From contig WBMV01003353.1 of the NCBI GenBank assembly GCA_013396655.1, positions 62,001 to 126,000 of the forward strand: DNA of 64,000 nucleotides, given 5' to 3'. The stretch is from Campylorhamphus procurvoides (taxonomy: Eukaryota; Chordata; Aves; Passeriformes; Dendrocolaptidae). The notes under the pieces were generated by a model. That model saw nothing but the letters and a program-made list of their open reading frames with translations. It searched no databases and was not told the DNA's origin. Made by a program: the position numbers and the translations under genes. The stretch's first letter is position 1. The number at the start of each line of letters is the position of its first letter. This document shows positions 1 to 13,800 of the stretch, one piece after another.

Positions 1-1376
1 ACCAGTGGGGAGTGGGCACATTTGGTCTTTCCAACTCTGCAAGTGCTGACTCCTCTGGTCTAAAAGCAGCACACTTCCCACCACCCCTCTGCCCTACTGC
101 CTGCAAGAGTCAGGAGAGATCTTGGCAGTGGAGGAGGAGATGCTGACCAAGGTAAAAGCCAGCCATTAGCACTCAGGGATTAGCCATATGGTCCATCCCA
201 GTTTTATTATCTGCTCCAAAACTAGCAGAGAAGGAAGCACAGGCAGGAAATACAACTTTGGCAGGAGCTGGACCAGACTCCAGTGCTGCTCCCACTGCAG
301 GGGAACTGCTTAAGACCCCATAAGATTCAGAGCAAAATCTATAATGTATTTTTGTCCTACTTATTTCAAACACAAATAATGTGTATAGCTCTATATATCC
401 AACACCTCAAACAAGAGTTTTTTTCCTAAATTCCTGCACATGTGCCTTTCAGGTGGACTGCCACACATTTACATCCTTTAGGTGAAAATGTGAAATGGCC
501 AGGCAGTGTAAAAGTCATGCCAGTGATACACAAAGGCTAACAGAGAAGATTAAGTCCAGAAAAAATTTGGAGATTATATAATATGGCACCTGGAGCCACT
601 GGCATATTTGCCACCGAGGACAGAGCTCATAATTTGAGAGACTCTTATTATTGCTGTAGGATTTTAGGAGCAAATATGAGCATTAAATATCAATATTATC
701 AAACTATAGGACTGGACCTTATGAATGGAAAAAATGTCATTAAGAGCAGCATTTTTATGATTAAATGTCAATTTCCTTTGACAATAACTAATATTTCATA
801 TTCATTACATTTTTTAAGGGACTCTAAATTTACACAACTGTACTGCAGTAAGAAGTGCTCTCATAGTGTGTCTTAATTTCAAGATACTACTTTTCAAGAA
901 CTTCAAAGATCTGGAGAACAAAAGGGCTCCTCTTAATTAAAGAGATTAACACTATCTGAAAACTGAGCCATTAAGTAACAGCACATGAATATAAACAGAC
1001 TAAATGCAAGTGTTTGCTGGGCTGCAACAGTCGGAATATGTGACCAATGCAAATAAACACCAGTGCTGGAAGTGAGCATTTGATTTACATCTCATCAAGG
1101 ACTAATTAAGAAAACATTGCAAAACTTACTGTTTCATTGGCATTTGTGACACACTAAATAACTGAACTGCCACTGTACCTGTTCCTTGATTTTCTAACTT
1201 CACATTATTGTCTTCACTGCACTGTAAGGGTGATTAACTATAAAGAACTGACACAAGTATCTGGAAGGGAAGAACATTAAAGAGCTTAAACATGTGAATG
1301 GATAACGCTGAAATAACTTGGATAAACTCAGGGCATCTGACACAACGTGGACATCGGTCTTTCTTCTAAAAACACA
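1..1376. other. downstream of the w20 stop: alternative 3'UTR or intron
   Basis: No coding exon was found on either strand. If w20 is terminal this is its 3'UTR with one AATAAA at 203-208; if not, it is intron before the canonical last exons. Confidence 0.6.
203..208 (-). terminator. possible polyadenylation signal AATAAA
   Basis: AATAAA on the minus strand, 1.17 kb after the w20 stop codon. It is the only canonical hexamer I noticed between that stop and the window edge. It would end an alternative transcript if w20 is terminal. No strong GU-rich element follows. Confidence 0.25.
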
Positions 1377-1843
1377 TCACAGAGTCTTTCTCCTCCTTCT
1401 AGACTTCATGCACAGGCAGTAAGATGTGTACAGACTGCTGTTGCTACAGATACTTGCTGTGCTCAGAGCATCACTGTCCTTGTCCTTTTGGTTCTCACTC
1501 CCTTCTGAGGCTTCAGTGTGCTCTGCTTCCCTTTTTGCAGCAAAAGGTGCTCTTTCCCTGGAGAAGCTTCTTTCCCTAAGTCTTCTAAACCGCAATCCCT
1601 TTGTTTTTGGGGGCTCATGCTCAGCTTCTGCCTCTGCACTCTCCTCCTCTCTGTCTGCCTTTGCTCTCGTCCCAGAACTGTCTCTGGCCTGGCAAATCAG
1701 CCGAATTTGCTTCTGTAAATAAGCCCCACCTATTCCGTAGCTGCGCTGCCCACTGGTCTTGTTGCTGGTCTCACTGGCCAGGGACGAGGAGGAGCCAGAG
1801 AGATTCATCTGACTGCAGGTCTCCGACCTCTGGGGGTTGCCAA
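1377..1843 (-). CDS. RAPGEF6: RAPGEF6 exon w20: probable alternative terminal coding exon
   Basis: 467 nt up to a TGA stop; acceptor preceded by a clear pyrimidine tract ending ctgttgtag. The 5' phase fits w19 exactly, and the frame stays open for 154 residues. It starts [20 protein letters not shown], has a Glu/Ala-rich segment, an Arg-rich segment [15 protein letters not shown], and ends [13 protein letters not shown]. It does not carry the canonical SAV-type PDZ-ligand end, so it would make an alternative C-terminus with a basic tip. It could also be spliced onward from an internal donor (a GGA|gtgaga in the last third). I do not recognise it with certainty from other species. Confidence 0.65.
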
Positions 1844-4800
1844 CTACAACAGAGGACACAGGCAGACACTGGTGAGTGACACGAGAAATAACAGCAAAAA
1901 TAACACCCTAATTTTAAACCCTTTTTTCTTCAGTCCTATTTGCATATCACTTGGGTATAGCTCAAAAGAAAACGAAATCTAAGATTAAGTGGAACGTGTT
2001 CATGCCTAAAATGATGTCTTTCAGCTGTCTGTGAAGCACCTAATTTTAGATCAATGAGCTGTTAGCACAACACACACAACAAGGTACAGATCACCTCAAT
2101 CAAATTAGATCAGTGCTAAAAATATGCTGAAAGCAAGTTGAATTAAAGAAATAATCCCAAAGAAACAAAACATTCTTTTCAAAGAACCAGATGAAAGCTA
2201 ACAAAAATAACATGTTTAAAAGCGATGCTCAGAAGCCTCAGTGGAGCAAGGGTTGGCAACCCACATAATTAAGCTTTTTCTATGTATGCTGTGTTGAAGG
2301 ACAATAAGTGGCATTCTCCTAAAGGAAAGAGGACCTGGTGAAGGCAGAAGTGGATGGACCAGGCTGCTCTCCCATGACAAGGTGAGGAGGTGCAGCAGGT
2401 CCCCGTGCCATGCCGTGCCAATGCAGTGGCTTTGGGCTGTCAGTGAGTCAAAGCAGCAGAGAAGGGAGGGAGGGAGAGAGGCCTTACAGCATCCACCACC
2501 GACCACCCCGGCTGACCAGAGTGGGGGTAAAGGGTTTCAAAGGAACTCCCATCCAAGCTTGACTAATGATGAAGTGATGCAGGTCTTTTAAGACGAAGAC
2601 ATCAAAACTAAAGGGATTCCCAGGGCATCATGAGAGACAGGGATGTAAACAAAGCCCTGTGCACAAGAACAAAAAATATGAATAGCGACTCAAGGGCTTA
2701 GATGGATCCACTGCTACAGCAACCTAAACCACCTGCCCTGGAGAACTGTGACACCATTCCACCTCCAGCTCCACCTAATCACCTGGTATATACCTTGGGC
2801 AAGACCAGAAGTTGTCTCAACAGCTGCAGTTTCTGTGCAACACTGTCATCTGCAAGAAATGCCCAGGTTTGTGAACCCCATTTATTTAAGTGGCCACCTA
2901 GATCACAACTGACATGACGGCAGGGGGGACCACTTCAGATCCACTGGGAATTCTGTCAGAGGCACCTAGGCACTAGTTTAAGGAAACAATTGTTCCCTTT
3001 TTTAAATAGTGACTTTTAAGGCCAAAATATATAAATACACTGGGAAATCATGTCTGTTCATAGAAAGACATGATTCTATTCTTGACAAGTATATTCCAAA
3101 CTACTATTTCTCTTACATGTCATTCTCAACAAACACTCCACCCTGGTTTCAGCCCCCCACAGGCTGGAGCTCCTGTGACCATCCCCACAGCTCACGTACC
3201 TTTGCGGGGGGAGCCCTGGGGAGAAGCAGGTGGGCTGGAGTGCAAAGAAGATGCCATGGACATAGTGTCATCTGTTTGTTTCTTACTACTGACTTCCTCA
3301 GACAAGCTTAATGACTTCTGTGGGGAGCCTGTACCTATGAAAACAAGGGAATCAGTTACTGGATACTGCCATTCCTTTGAGCTACTGATATCTGTTTAAA
3401 CCACAAGCAAGCACCATGTTGAACAATCAGAATACTCAGCAAAGAGGGAAGCAGATGCTCAGAGGATCCTGCATGTGGACACAGTCTCCATTTAGATTTA
3501 GATCAGAGCAGCTGTGGCCACTGCTGGCTGCTCATCTGCAGGGCGTGGAAACCTCACCATTAACTGTTTTAAGGGAAGTTATTAAAGACTGTACAAATGA
3601 CTCAGTAGACAGCACACTCTCATAAAACAAGTAATATGCACCAGCTCTTTTAAAGTGAATTAATCAAATGAAGCACAGTGGTATCTCACATAAACCACCC
3701 AGCTACAGACAGCCCCTCTCAGACTCCCCAGGCAGGGGAGCTGAAGGTACTCACTGAATGTGACGTGATCCTTCGTCAGTCCCTTTTTCCTACTGGGGTA
3801 CAAATTCACAGTTGGCACCTGAAGAACTTGACTCATTCGGTTTTGTTGATGCTGATGGGCTTTAGTGGTTTGGCCAACTGACCTCATGGGCACTGGAGAC
3901 ATTTCAGAGGATTTCCCTCCTCTCCTCTCACTTAAATTCTTTGTCACTGTTAGGGAAAAACTGCATTTAAGTATCTTGCACTTTGAATTGCAGGATTAGG
4001 ATTATTACAGTACAACCATCCAGACAAAGGAAACACTGTATAAAGAAGAGAAAATGTGCTTGGAACCATTTCTATTCCAAACACACCAATCTCATCACAC
4101 TGAAGATGCTGTTGTGTGAAATGGCTTTTAAAAAAACCCTAAATTCTTTAGAGTGCTATAGAAGTACTTAATCAAAAGACAAAAATGTTACTTATTTCTG
4201 CCACAAGCCTTATTTTAGATGTCTGTACATAAGGTGCAATAGCACAGCAGCATCTCCTTCCAAATGAGGCTGTTTTGCCATTGGCATAAACATTTCACTA
4301 GGTGGCACAAGTGATTTACAGCACAGGGCAGCTCCAGCTTCTGCTTTAATCCCACAGTTCATAAACTCTGAAGTTCAGGCCATCCAATTTCTCCTTATAT
4401 TCCCCTGGAAATCTCTGGGTTGCAGCATCAGTGCTGCTCATTCCAGGCTGGGAGCTTCTTACCAAGCTGAGAGGTGGGAGCTGAACCCCTGCTTTTCTGG
4501 GCACGTACAAAACCTCTCTTTGCCCAAACCCAAATGGCAAAACCCTGTGCCAGGCTGCCTGAGTCAATGTTACCTGGTCCAAATTTAAACATGGGCAATC
4601 CAACCAGGTGTGGAGGACCATCCCTGGGTGCAGTTCAGTGCTCTCACCCTACCAGAATTAAAACCACGAGGGGCTGGCATCTCCCTCGTGCTGCACTGGC
4701 TCCTCCATCCTTCCTCCACAGCAACGAGTGTCATCTCAACTGAATCTGTGTTTTTGGAGTTTAGGGCTGTTTTCCCAGTTTTTAAAAAGGTACTTCTAAT

Positions 4801-7800
4801 AATACACCACTCCACTATACATTTATTTGTGTATATACTTAATCTTCATTTTCCTTTCTGATGGTTAAGGAAAAAACGACTTGATTTGCTTAACTACACG
4901 GAGCAGAACAGTCAGAATATGCTCCCTGTTTTTACCATGTTTTTACTATTTTACCATATCTATGGCTAGCACTGTGCAAACAAGATTTCAATTGATTTAT
5001 TTAAAACAACTGAAAAACAACCTGATAATATTTATGTTTGTCTCATGGGCATGGTATGGCCACCTGTCAAAACTGCACAGAGATCATCTACAACGAGTTC
5101 AAACACAGAGAATTTAACTTTTTTTTTAAAGGGAATTAAATATGGCCATTTCCAGGTTTCCTACTTCAGTGCTATTTCAAAGGAAATACTGAAAAAAATT
5201 TGCATAAGGAGGCACCTTAGGGAATAACAAGGATTTGCATTCTTAACACTGGATAATGGCAAGGACTTAACATTTTATCTTCAAGATGCCATCTCCTAGT
5301 CACGCTTTTAACTTACCTCCTCAGAGACAAAACAGTCTTTGAGGACAAAACAAGTCTTAAAATGCTACATTTGGACAAAAGACAAGCACGAAACATTATT
5401 TTGCTCAGCATGGTTGCCACTCTTCTATTTGGAAACAGATCTACCTTTCAGGAAAGTGAAAATGTTTAAGCATTGAAATAAAATGCAATTAGAATGTCTC
5501 ATTTCTAAGTGAGAATTCACTGAACTGTGCAAGACAGCAGGTCAGACAACAGTCTGTTTGACAGGAGTTCAGAGCAGGGGAACTGTCCTGCTGTAGCCCT
5601 CAGTTTCTGCCTGTCAAACCCTGTCAAACCCATCAGTCAATATTGACCCAACCTCTCCATCTCAACAACCTTCACTTATTCCAAGCTGAAATCCATTGCA
5701 GTTTCTCTATTGATTCTGTCTCTTTTCATTTCCTTGCTGTTCATATGGTAAATGTTACTTTCATCCTCCCTAATTCTGTACAAGAACAGAGCTGATGTGC
5801 TGCTGAATTTCCTGCCAGACTCATGGAAAGGCACACAGCTGAGGAACCAAAGGGCAACAGGAGAAACATCACACAGGTTTTCTGAGCTCAACCAAGACCT
5901 GAACACGAATTCTGTCCTGTTGGAGCTCTCAGCACACGAATGGACAAACCAGAACTTACTGAAGTGTTTTGGCCTTGGAGAAAGAGTTTAAATGTGTATT
6001 TCTAGAGAAGGAACTGCACTTACAAGTGCTGTAGGCAGGCTCACACTGCAGGGACAGTATCTGGATCTTCTCTTCATCTGTCTCCACGTTGAGGTTGGAC
6101 AGGTACTGCTTCACCTTCCTGGCCATCTGGGCATCCTCGTAGAGCTTCTTGGCGTTGAGCAGCGAGCTGCGGCGGGCACGCTTCTTGTGGGCACCCCCCT
6201 GCACGTCCAGCATGTTGGAGTTGGTGCTGCCCTGGCTCAGGGACCTGCAGGAGACAAGAGCACAGCACTGAAGGGTCAGTTCTCAACAGCCACCAAGAGC
6301 TACAGTAGCACAGGCCAAAGCAGATTAATACCAATCATCTTCAGTTAGGGCTAGTGCATGCTGATGCAAATGAGTTAAAAAGATGAACAGCAGTAAAACA
6401 ACACCTGTCTCCAAATATTCTGGTGACCTGAGAGCAGCAGTCTGGGTCTAGAACAGGACTGCACATGGCCACGAGGAGCTGGGAAGAACGGGGTGCAATG
6501 CTCTGCATAGAACCTGTTCAGCTCCACTGCCTGTGCTGCCAGACCCACAGCTGGCAGGGCGAGAGGAAACGGCCCCAAGCTGTGCAAGAGGAGGATTCTG
6601 TTGGATTTTAGGAAACATTTCTTCATGGAAAAGCCCTGTCAAACCCAGGAACAGGCTGCCCAGGGCAGTGGTGGAGTCACCATGCCTGGACTGTTCAAAA
6701 AACACGTGGATATGGCACTTGAGAACATGGTTCAGTGGTAAACGTGGTGGTGGGGCTGGGCTGAGGGCTGGACTCCCTCTTACACATCTTTTCCCACCTT
6801 AATGACTCTGCAACTTCTGCTGCAGATTGTAAGAGTGGACAAACTTATTAACTTTGTTGGTTTGAGGAATTCAGTGCACACTGTGTGCATCAGGCTCACA
6901 GAGAAACTTCTGCAGTTAGCTGAGCAGAGCAGTGAGTGACTCCTGCAATCCTCTCAGAAAACCAGGCTTCTCACAATGCTTAAATAAGGGGCAAATTATA
7001 AGTACAAAGTGCATTTGATTGTGCACTTAACTTCTTTCTTCAAACAACTACAGACATTCACAGAAGAGCTCATTAAAACCACGTATCCCAGGAGGGGAGA
7101 GGAAGGCAGTGATAACACACATGTGCCCACACTTGTACAGACTTGCACCTGTGAAAGACAAAGCTCCCAGTTCTGAGCTCCCACATCTATCAGCAACGAC
7201 TGCAAAAATAAAGATTCTCCATGTTAAAGAACAAGAGTCACTCCCCCTGACAGTCACTGCCACTCCCACTGAACGAGGGACCAACCAAGGGACATCTCTC
7301 AAACACACACAGCCCCTCTGTGTCACCTGCCAGTGCCCCCCAGCCACACCAGTCCTATAATTACTTAAATAAATGGAGATCCCAGTATATGTCCCATGTA
7401 AATTCTAATGGAAAGTGGCAGCAAAGTTGTTCAAAGTTCAGTTTTTGGGGGGATTTTTAAACAATCAGATGAATACTTTTAAAGCTACAGTATTTGCCAA
7501 GAGTTATCAAGATCTCGTGTGTTTACAGAATCACAAGTGGCAGAATAAACAACATCAGGCACAGAATTGCTATAATGGCCAAAGGAGTCACAATGAAACA
7601 TATTGTTAGAGGAAACATCAGGAGTCAAGTACACTGAGCTTAAAAAATAAGTGGTAGAAAACAGCTGACTGCAGTATTTTCAAAGATGTTAAATAAATCA
7701 ATCTGAAAGAAAATACAAGCTTAAAAACTGGCAGCAATTTACAGCTTAATTTAATAAAAAAGTAATGTTACTGGAGGCAAGGAGCAGCAAAAGGCATGAT

Positions 7801-10800
7801 GGAGTGTTCACAGCTACTCACACCAAGGGGACACTTCTATCTCCTCCAGATAAGGACAAAGCTAAAATCTATTCTATAATGACCAGGAAATTAAGTTTCT
7901 TTTTAATGATATAAATATTTTATTGCTTATGTACACACTGTTTTTCTTTCAAGTCTGGACTTGGCTTTTTAAGGCAATTTAGTTCAATTTCCTTTAATAA
8001 TGATTTTCCCTTATTCCCTTGTGTTCACAGCAGTCCCTGGGGTCAGGAATCAGGCTCTCTGTGTCCTGGGTGTGTCCCCACGAGCTGCCCTGGGAGCCAA
8101 GGGCACCCACACCAGGACCTGGCACCAGTACCCAAACCTGCTCACCCCAGTTTGGCCTGGCCCTGTCCCCATCACTGCTGGGCAAAGGCTCACAGGTAAC
8201 AGGTTTGGGGCACAAATACACACAATAACACAGGAAATAAAAGCTACAATGACAGTTGTCTTGAAATCCCCACGCTGGGCCAGTCAGGAATTTCCCCAGC
8301 CAACATCACAGCTCGTTTCATTATCCAGTCTTTGCACAGTCAACACTCCCAGGGAAATCAATGAGGATTCTGGTGTAGGAAATGTGAGACACATTTTAAA
8401 TAGATACTAAAAATAAGTATTTGAAGCTTGCTTGAACCCAAACTTGGTGGGGGGAGAAACTGCTACACGTCATTATCACAATTCACAGTGTCCTTATAGT
8501 TTAAAATGCAGAATGGCTTCAACTTTTTGGTAACATGTTAAAAAGCAAGTTATTCATTTCCTTTATTTCCCTTCCAATACAACTGCACAGTAGGGTTTTT
8601 TAATGCATAAAGCCAAAACTCAAACAACTTATCTAGTCCACAAAAGCAACTCAGAATTCTTCCAGCTGCAATAAAAGGTTGGCTGGAATCCCCTGTTCCT
8701 GCTTTCAAAACACCATGTATTGCAGGGTTAATCAAATGCATGCTGTATTTCAGATGCATGCACTACCGAGGAGGATGCAGGATGTTAAGAGTTGCATAAT
8801 CTTTATTTATCTTAGTTGCATTCAGCTCTACACTTACCCCAAACTTCTCCACCTCTTCTTCCTGTAAGCAAGAGCCATATACATTGAAGCATGTATTTGA
8901 ACAGAAAAGCACAGGAAAAAAATAAAACAGTTGAGAGTCAGGAAGAAAGATGTAGACAGGAAAGAACAGAAAAGAAAAAATCTCTATACAGCAAAATTCT
9001 TCTCAAACAATAACACAATGTTTTCATGGAATGCAAGGGCAGGACTTGGCAAATACTTCAATATGGAAGCACATCTATCAGTTTCTTGTTTAACCTACCA
9101 ATTGAAAAAAACAAACTTGCATTAATTTTTTTTTCTCTTCTGTGAGTCAAATTCAATTTTGATGGAGTGAGTAAAAACTGTTCAACTCACTCGTGTTGCT
9201 GAAAGTGGGAAGAGATTAATTTATTCTTTGCATCAGGCCTGCTGCATGTGTAAGAGAAATCATCATCAGTATTCAAGTTTGATGATGTTGTTTTCTCTTG
9301 CCTGTTTGCTGGAAACAAGGCAGTTGCCAAATGCACCCTGAAAGCCTGGATGCTCTCTATTAATTGGTAAGGAACTTGGGAGCAAGTCTCATGTTACCAC
9401 TAATACACATCCTTGCTTGCTAATTTTTCATCTTCAAAAGCATTTATTTGGTGCTTCATAACACAAACTGATAGATCAAACACCAGAGGCAGTGAAAATG
9501 AATATAAATGATGTGAAAACATGGAATTATTTTCTTTTAATCTTTGGCACTATCTCTAACATTAGATGCTAAGCAGTTTATGGCAGGGGGCATAATTTAA
9601 ATTACAGTCATTAAAATGTGTTCTGTAATTCTGAAAAACACACTAAAGGTAGCTATTTAGCATTAAATTTATTTAATGATTAGACTTCATTAAGTCTTAG
9701 GAAGTGCACAGGCCATGAGGGATATTCCTTTCTAGACTGATTTCAGCTGTGAATGGCAAAGTTTCTGAAAAGCAATCACAACTTCTCAACTTTCTAACTT
9801 TATGCTAAAATGAACTTTTGCTACTTCCTACAGTATGAAGGTGCATCTCCACTGTGAAACAAATCCATCTTTCGATAACAAGGATCTGTTATTATTGTTC
9901 AAACCTCAGCTGGGCCATTTTTAGAGCCACAGAATCACAGACTGGTTTGGGTTGGAAGGGACCTTAAAGCCCATCTTGCTCCAGCCCCTGCAAGGACAGT
10001 GTCCCCTAGATCAGGGTGCTCAGAGGTGCTCAGAGCCCCACCCAGGCTGGCTTTAAATGCCTGTATTTAAAAAAAACCCACTTCTGTTTCCTGATGGTCA
10101 GCCTTGCAACCAAACCCCAGCGAGGGCTGATGGTCCCCTGCAACCCTGAGCACTGGAACCCATCTCCCATACATGCCCCATATCCCTGCCTGTGCTGCCT
10201 CCTTCCACTGCACAGCTGGCCCTCAATTCACCCCTCAAAGACAATGCCACCTGTGCACAGGTGACCAGCCACGGGAATTCTGGGGGGATTCACCCACTGT
10301 GCTTCCCCTGAGCTCTGCCCTGCCCTGCTGGGGGTGCAGCTCGAGTTAATTGGAAGCTAAGTAACAGTGCAAGGAGAGGGGACCACCAGCCTTCCCACAG
10401 GGATCTCCGGGATCAGGAGGGACACAGCAAGGACACAGCAGTTACTGATGCTTCCACTTCAGCCAGTGGGAAAAAACAGATGCAGGAAATCATTTAGTTC
10501 CACTAAATATAATGTGGAGCTAATCAGCACCAGATTAGCAGTTACATTGCTTTTATTGTGCCGTTGGTTAACACGGAGCCTGATGACACTCAGCATCAAG
10601 ATAAAAAGGAAAAATAAGAAAAATAAGCCAAGAACACGCCCTCCACCTGCTAAAGCCTGAGCATATCAACCATTATGTAGGTGGAACAAGCTGTGCTTAG
10701 AATAAATACCAATATTGTTTGATTTTACTGCTATCAGTGGGGTTTTGTTTGGAGACGACGTCTCAGATTTATACATGGGTGGTTTAGGTGCTTTTTCTCT

Positions 10801-13800
10801 GTCTCTCATACACAAATATTACACCCCCCTAACATTACATCTCTCTCCAGACTCGACTGGCACTAACATCTTATTTAGCAAAAATTATGTATCCCTAAAA
10901 TTAGAACCTATTCTTCTGTGTGTTTTAAAGGCAATAAACTGGTTTATTAGTCATTAAGGGCAGGGCTGGGGAGCATCAGCTGCACTGCCATAATTTGATA
11001 GAGCCTGTGGTGTGATGGTAGATGTGAATGGTGAGGCACACAATGAAATACCAAGGTCCTGATGCAGACACAGCCCCAGCTCCCCCCAGCTGAGCCCCCT
11101 CCCCGTGCACACCTTTGCCTGAACATCACGGCTGGGTCCATGTTGGCCGATGTCATTCGCACCACTTGGCGGATCTCTTTGGCAATCATTCGCAGCTTCT
11201 CAAAGTTCACCAGCCCATCCACTTTGGAATCATTGCCTGCACAATCGAGACACACACACAGAGGAGGAAAAAAAAAGAAAGGAAAAAAAAAAGTGAGAAA
11301 TGCTTCTGAATGGCCACTGCGTTGCCCTACCTGCCCCTCCATCAGCAAAACTGTTTTGATCAAAATAGCAAGGAAAGAAGAAGCTCTGACAAAACACAAA
11401 TGGAACCAGGCCCACTCAGAGAATCTGGTATTGGTCTTGTTAATCTATTCCTAAAGTAGCGAGTATTAGTAGGAGGAAAAAGTAGTAAGTGAACTATGCC
11501 CAAATTCACTGGCATAACGTTAAAATATAAATACAGAACTGATACTGAGAGCATTCACATTCAGAAAGAAGTTCAGATAGTTCTGAGCCATCACAACCAA
11601 GAATTGGGCATGTTTGGAAATGCTTCACCTCAACCCCCTGTGAACAGGACTTGGTGTAAAAGGAACAAAATGGAAACGTCTGAAGAACCCCCCTTGAAAA
11701 TGCTGAAAGCAGGAGTGGGAGGTGTTGTGTCATCAGAGCTGTCTGAAAGCCACAACACGGCAGGGAAACCTGGAACATCACAGCAACAAGTGTTTTGTAA
11801 GAGAATATCTGAAGCACTGCAGCTCCCAGCCAGCACACTCACCTGGGCTTCCACCCTAAACCTCAGCACAGCTGGTGAGGACTAAGCATTGCTTTGAAAA
11901 GATTAAAAATATGCATTTAATTTTAAATTTTTGTCTAGGATCGGTGCCTCCTATTTTATTTCCCTCCTACAAAGGACCCATCAAAAGCATCCTACTGGTG
12001 GCAGCTTCCTCAGCCATGTGTCGGCCCAAGGAGCACTGAAGAAAGAGCTCTAGCATATTCAGTGCTTCATTTATTTTCTGTTTGACATTACCTTCATGCA
12101 GGAACGTGATATCCTTCTTGACCACAGGGAAAAGGGGGATGATTGGAGGCTGCATGCTCTGGCTGCTGAGGATGTTGCGGTACTTTGCCATGTTTCGAGA
12201 GGGATCAAAAAGATCTTGAAGGTCTCGGAGATGCTTTTCATACTTGCTGGGTAACTTCTCCCAAGTGCCTCTGAGACGAGCTACTGGGGCGAGATTTAAC
12301 CCACTGCAAGGCAGGAAGGTGTCAATGTTAGCTGGGAGCAGAACCCCTGCCTTTCACAGGGAACAGAAGGGCTGTTTTAAGGGATAAAAATTGCCTTCCC
12401 AAGGGTAAATGTAAAACTGGGGGAATGCCAGGCTACAAGTTCATCACAATAAACCTCTGCTCTTTAAACAGGACTGTAAAACCCACAACTGCTTCCTATG
12501 CACAGGGTACAAATTTCAAATTACTGCCAATTTAAGTCTCTGTAAAACAGAACTAATGTCTGCCTAAGAACCACTTCTCTCCTGTAAAAATGTACATCAC
12601 AGTAAGGACAAAAAGGGCAGAAATGAATGAGGTGAATCAATGGCTGCATAGCAAGTGAGAACAGTGCAGAGCTCAGCCCAAGCACAAGTGGGAAGACTTT
12701 AGGGAGAAATTCTCCCCTGGGAGGGTGGGCAAGTCCTGGCACAGGGTGGGCAGAGAAGCTGCAAGTGCCCAAGGCCAGGCTGGATGATCTTTAAGGTCCC
12801 TTCCAACCCAGACCATTCTGTGGTTCTGGTTCTGTGACTCCAGAGAAGCATGTTTGGAGCATTTGTAAATGAGCAAATATGCTAAAATTTGTCATTGTGC
12901 CCTCGTTCTCAATAAGTAAAAATGTGTCCAGAATTATTTGGATGCAATAAAAAAAAATTAAATAAATGAAGTCTATCCTCCCTACCATAATTTGTCACCA
13001 ATTATGCTCAAGAATTTCTGCAATAATTACAAAGTCCTTGTAGCTGCAGAACTGGAAAGTGATATGCTCCAGCATTATTTAGTAAATCCAGAATCACACA
13101 ATCACGGAATTTGCTATTCTCGAGACTTTTTTCTCATTTTGAAAGCTTAAAAAAAATTGTTTTGAATTTGGTTTATTTTGTATACAGACATCTCTCCATG
13201 CTCTGCCAAACAAAGCCTTCTCTGACACGAAAAACCAAACATATGCCAGCCCACAGCTCCTCTTTTGCAGGCTATATTAGGATGGTTATCTTCTGAGACA
13301 TATGGCATCAAACTGCTGTGCAGGACAAGGCAAGAAAGACAACCCCTGTGCCATATGCTAACAAAAGCATATTCCTCTGGAAATAAGGGCAGAGCAATAA
13401 CTAATTTATTTGCCTCTCCTTTTTCTTTTATTTTTTTTTGACCAAAGCCTACTTCAGTCATGGTCTGATGAGATTTAAGTGAGAAACAGGAGGAGTCATT
13501 TCTCCCCCTACAGTAAACCATGAGAAATTAGGGAGCAGAATATAAAAATGAGATTCTGTATCCCTGTGTGTATTCAGCATGTAATGAGCAGCCCCAGCCC
13601 CAGTGGCTGTCCAGGACCCTGGAAGGAAATTCAGGAATTCTTTAATGTGTGACTAACCAGAAGCCAATACTCTTTGATAAACTGGTTAGACACGGAAGAA
13701 AATATTCAAAAAAATGGTATTTTCAACAACGGTGCTGGAATACAGCACAAATCCAGATCTTTGTCTGATGAATCACAGTGCCTTTTTCTCTCCCTAAACT

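Larger units (their letters stand above)
6245..11112 (-). other. intron w16-w17, 4.87 kb
   Basis: Contains the CR1 ends at 6545-6815 and 9928-10165. Otherwise unique; short open frames on both strands show no recognisable product. Confidence 0.75.
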
